Shown piece by piece: positions 27,784 to 29,360 of a DNA stretch of 29,360 nt. Numbering within the stretch: the first letter of the stretch is position 1; every line of letters begins with the position of its first letter. The translations under genes were made by a program, and so were the position numbers. Origin of the DNA: Myxococcales bacterium UBA1660 (lineage in GTDB: Bacteria; Myxococcota_A; Polyangia; Polyangiales; Houyiibacteriaceae); assembly GCA_002320815.1 (NCBI GenBank), contig DCLA01000027.1, forward strand, positions 1 to 29,360. Reading direction: 5' to 3'. The notes beneath the pieces are model-generated. The model made no database searches. It saw only the letters and a program-made list of their open reading frames with translations, and had not been told where the DNA came from.

Positions 27784-28452
27784 ATGCGCCGCCCCGTCCT
27801 CTGGGTTCCCGCTCTGCTCCTCCTCGCCTGCGGAGGCTGCCCGGGCTCCGACCCGGCGCCCGAGACCCCGAGCCCGGCTGCCGGTCCGTCCGCTGGATCG
27901 ACCGAGTCGGACGCCCCGGCCGCAGCGGCGCCGGCGCCGGCGCCGGCCGCGGTGACCGGCGAGGACCCGCTGGGGATCGGTCTCCCCGACCACCGCGCGG
28001 CGAACGAGACGACTCTGCGGATCGTCAACGACCGCGCCGAGACGATCCGCTTCGTCATCTCCTTCGGCCGGGGCCAGCCCTTCGCGATACTGCCCCGCGA
28101 CTCGGAGCGCGAGTTCCGCCTCGGCGGCGAGGGCCCGGTGGTCGCCGGCCCGAGCTGTGATTGCCGCTGCGGCTTCGACTGCCTCGAGTGCGAGCCCCCG
28201 CTCTACCAGGAGGCCGAGGTGGAGCCCGGCGGGCACTTCGACTTCGCGTGGAGCGGGCGGGTCCGCGTGCCCGAGGGCCACTGCTTCCACCCCTACGGCG
28301 CGCCGACTGGACCCCGCACCTTCGAGGCGTGCCTCGGCGACTTCGGGACCCAGCCCCGGGATTGCGTGCGGGTGGACACCGAGCTCCCGACGGACTCCCC
28401 CATCGAGTTCCACTTCGGCGCCCTGGGCGCCGCCGAGCCCGCCGCCCCCTGA
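27784..28452 (+). CDS. Lipoprotein with Ala/Pro linker, 222 aa
   Basis: The signal peptide MRRPVLWVPALLLLAC has lipobox LLAC (Cys16), followed by GGCPGSDPAPETPSPAAG and an Ala/Pro-rich tether (APAAAAPAPAPAAV) to about residue 60. The folded part (TTLRIVNDRAETIRFVI, FAILPRDSEREFRLGG) looks like a beta-sandwich with a dense Cys motif CDCRCGFDCLEC at ~residues 123-134, possibly metal-binding or disulfide-rich. It ends in an Ala/Pro tail. The start is supported by TATGCA 6 nt upstream and by the signal peptide; the frame upstream is open but unsupported. It converges with the CarF-like gene, 1 bp between stop codons. Confidence 0.75.
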   Translation: MRRPVLWVPALLLLACGGCPGSDPAPETPSPAAGPSAGSTESDAPAAAAPAPAPAAVTGEDPLGIGLPDHRAANETTLRIVNDRAETIRFVISFGRGQPFAILPRDSEREFRLGGEGPVVAGPSCDCRCGFDCLECEPPLYQEAEVEPGGHFDFAWSGRVRVPEGHCFHPYGAPTGPRTFEACLGDFGTQPRDCVRVDTELPTDSPIEFHFGALGAAEPAAP

Positions 28453-28453
28453 G

Positions 28454-29191
28454 TCAGCGGCGCTCGCGTTCCGCCGGGAGCACCCCGGTGACCGCGGTGA
28501 CCATCCGCTCGAGCCCGCGGAAGAAGCCGACCCCGTCGAGGAGGCCGTTGAGCCAGCCGGTGGTCACGCAATAGCCGCCGTCGTGGGGCGCGGTGTGGTG
28601 GCCCCGGTGGGCATCGGCCGGGAGGATCAGGCGCGCGCGCTGGAGCCAGCGCGCCACCCGGGGCGGCCGCTCCATGTGGGCCCATTTGTGGAGCTGGCTG
28701 GTGAACGCCACGAGCAGACCCGCCCAGAAGAGGAAGACCGTGGGCCCGGCGCCGATCGTCTCCGGCACGAGCGCGGCCGGTGCCGTGATGGCCACCGAGA
28801 GCATCGCGTTGTGTCCGTTCGTCTCCACGAAGTCGTGGTGGACCATGGCCTTCGGATCGAGGTGGTGGTGCCGGAAGGTGCGGATGGCGAGCTGGCCGAC
28901 GTTGGGTGTGTCCACCGACCCCCAGGTGTCGAAGCCCCAGTGCACCAGCCCGGACAGGAGGTCCGCGAAGGCGGCCCCCGCGAACGCGGCGATCAGCCAG
29001 AGCAGTACCCCGGCGTCGAGGTAGCCGAGGGCCTGGAAGGCCGCCAGCCCCAGCGAGCTCGCGGCCAACGCCAGCCCGATCCATTCGTAGAACCGATGGG
29101 CCTGCGTGTAGCCGGCTTCCAAGGTGTCCGCGTCGTCGACCTGGGTCTCCAACCCCTCGGGGTTCCCGGTGCCCATCGCGCTCGATTCCAT
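28454..29191 (-). CDS. carF: CarF/PEDS1-type plasmanylethanolamine desaturase
   Basis: A 245-residue membrane protein of the lipid desaturase (Kua/TMEM189) family. Myxococcus xanthus CarF and human PEDS1 insert the vinyl-ether bond that makes plasmalogens; in M. xanthus this is needed for the light/singlet-oxygen response. Hydrophobic segments are near residues 35-55, 60-80 and 125-155. The His-rich di-iron motifs are present: GLVHWGFDTWGS, FRHHHLDPKAMVHHDFVETN, LHKWAHME and ADAHRGHHTAPHDGGYCV. The length is slightly under CarF (~280). The ATG at 29191 is chosen because GGAGG lies 7 nt upstream; a TTG one codon earlier is less likely. No carotenoid or sigma-factor genes are nearby, so it is unlinked from a light regulon. 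Confidence 0.88.
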   Translation of the reverse strand: MESSAMGTGNPEGLETQVDDADTLEAGYTQAHRFYEWIGLALAASSLGLAAFQALGYLDAGVLLWLIAAFAGAAFADLLSGLVHWGFDTWGSVDTPNVGQLAIRTFRHHHLDPKAMVHHDFVETNGHNAMLSVAITAPAALVPETIGAGPTVFLFWAGLLVAFTSQLHKWAHMERPPRVARWLQRARLILPADAHRGHHTAPHDGGYCVTTGWLNGLLDGVGFFRGLERMVTAVTGVLPAERERR

Positions 29192-29360
29192 CAACGTCCC
29201 TCCACCGCGCGGGCGTCCTCGGCGCCCGCGACGTCGGGGGGCCTACGGCCCGCCCGCTCCCTCGTTTCGTCCATCGTTCCCCTCCCGGCCCCGCACTCCC
29301 GATGGGGCCACCTCCGGCTAGCAGCCCGTTGAAGTCCCCGCCGTTGCGACGGTCGCACCG
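29192..29360. other. Right-edge intergenic stretch, no gene seen
   Basis: GC-rich sequence upstream of the carF-like gene. No start-plus-signal combination is convincing on either strand. It contains GCTAGCAGCCCGTTGAAG near 29317, which recalls IS termini, but nothing else supports an insertion sequence within the window. Confidence 0.4.

Noticed and set aside
27920..27955. CCGGCG tandem repeat as a regulatory or unstable repeat
   Set aside because: It encodes the Ala/Pro tether of a lipoprotein and is short and imperfect.
1..29360. tRNA or rRNA genes
   Set aside because: No cloverleaf-like segment with a T-loop GGTTCGAATC-type core and no rRNA-like conserved stretch was noticed on either strand.

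Overview
The window is about 70% GC and almost fully coding. It looks like a chromosomal piece of a Myxococcota (Polyangia-type) bacterium. Three things point there: a MYXO-CTERM-like sorting tail on a 982-residue surface protein, a very high density of lipoproteins whose Cys is followed by low-complexity Asp/Gly/Ala linkers and Cys-rich repeats, and a CarF-type plasmalogen desaturase. I see no rRNA, tRNA, CRISPR array, phage gene or recognisable transposase.

Layout. 1-1206: the N-terminus of an exported protein leaving the left edge, a small unknown protein and an overlapping RppH-like Nudix hydrolase. 1233-3085: a broken secreted protein made of disintegrin-like Cys repeats, carrying a small internal inversion and a frameshift. 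3088-5599: an unknown protein, a YdeI/DUF1801-type protein and an exported sulfatase with an unusual active-site motif. 5624-9404 (minus): a DinB-like protein, a small acidic lipoprotein and the MYXO-CTERM surface protein. 9525-11334: a cysteine-desulfurase-like PLP enzyme and a probable outer-membrane protein. 11364-12143: a compact element with long inverted arms around a four-helix-bundle (S23/IVP) gene. 12155-18239: an unknown STAS-like protein, a large FG-GAP lipoprotein, a Cys-rich lipoprotein, an RRM RNA-binding protein and a beta-propeller exported protein. 18336-19781: soluble transhydrogenase SthA. 19935-28452: mostly lipoproteins, including a 934-residue protein with 12 Cys-rich units fused to an RCC1-type propeller and translationally coupled to a second lipoprotein. 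28454-29191: the CarF-like desaturase.

Two patterns stand out. First, 16 of 28 gene starts have a TANNNT-like -10 hexamer only 6-8 nt before the start codon, on both strands. This predicts leaderless mRNAs. Most of the other starts have a Shine-Dalgarno sequence or overlap the preceding gene. Second, the 780-bp element at 11364-12143 has the architecture of an rRNA intervening sequence (complementary ends around an S23-type gene) but lies between protein genes. It is built from tandem c(GNA)g mini-hairpins and has a structured leader. It is my best candidate for an undescribed system.

Most genes look like individually promoted cell-envelope genes rather than one pathway. Likely operonic pairs are 321-1206, 9404-6184 (minus) and 25014-21398 (minus). 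All calls come from reading the sequence; no database search was possible.
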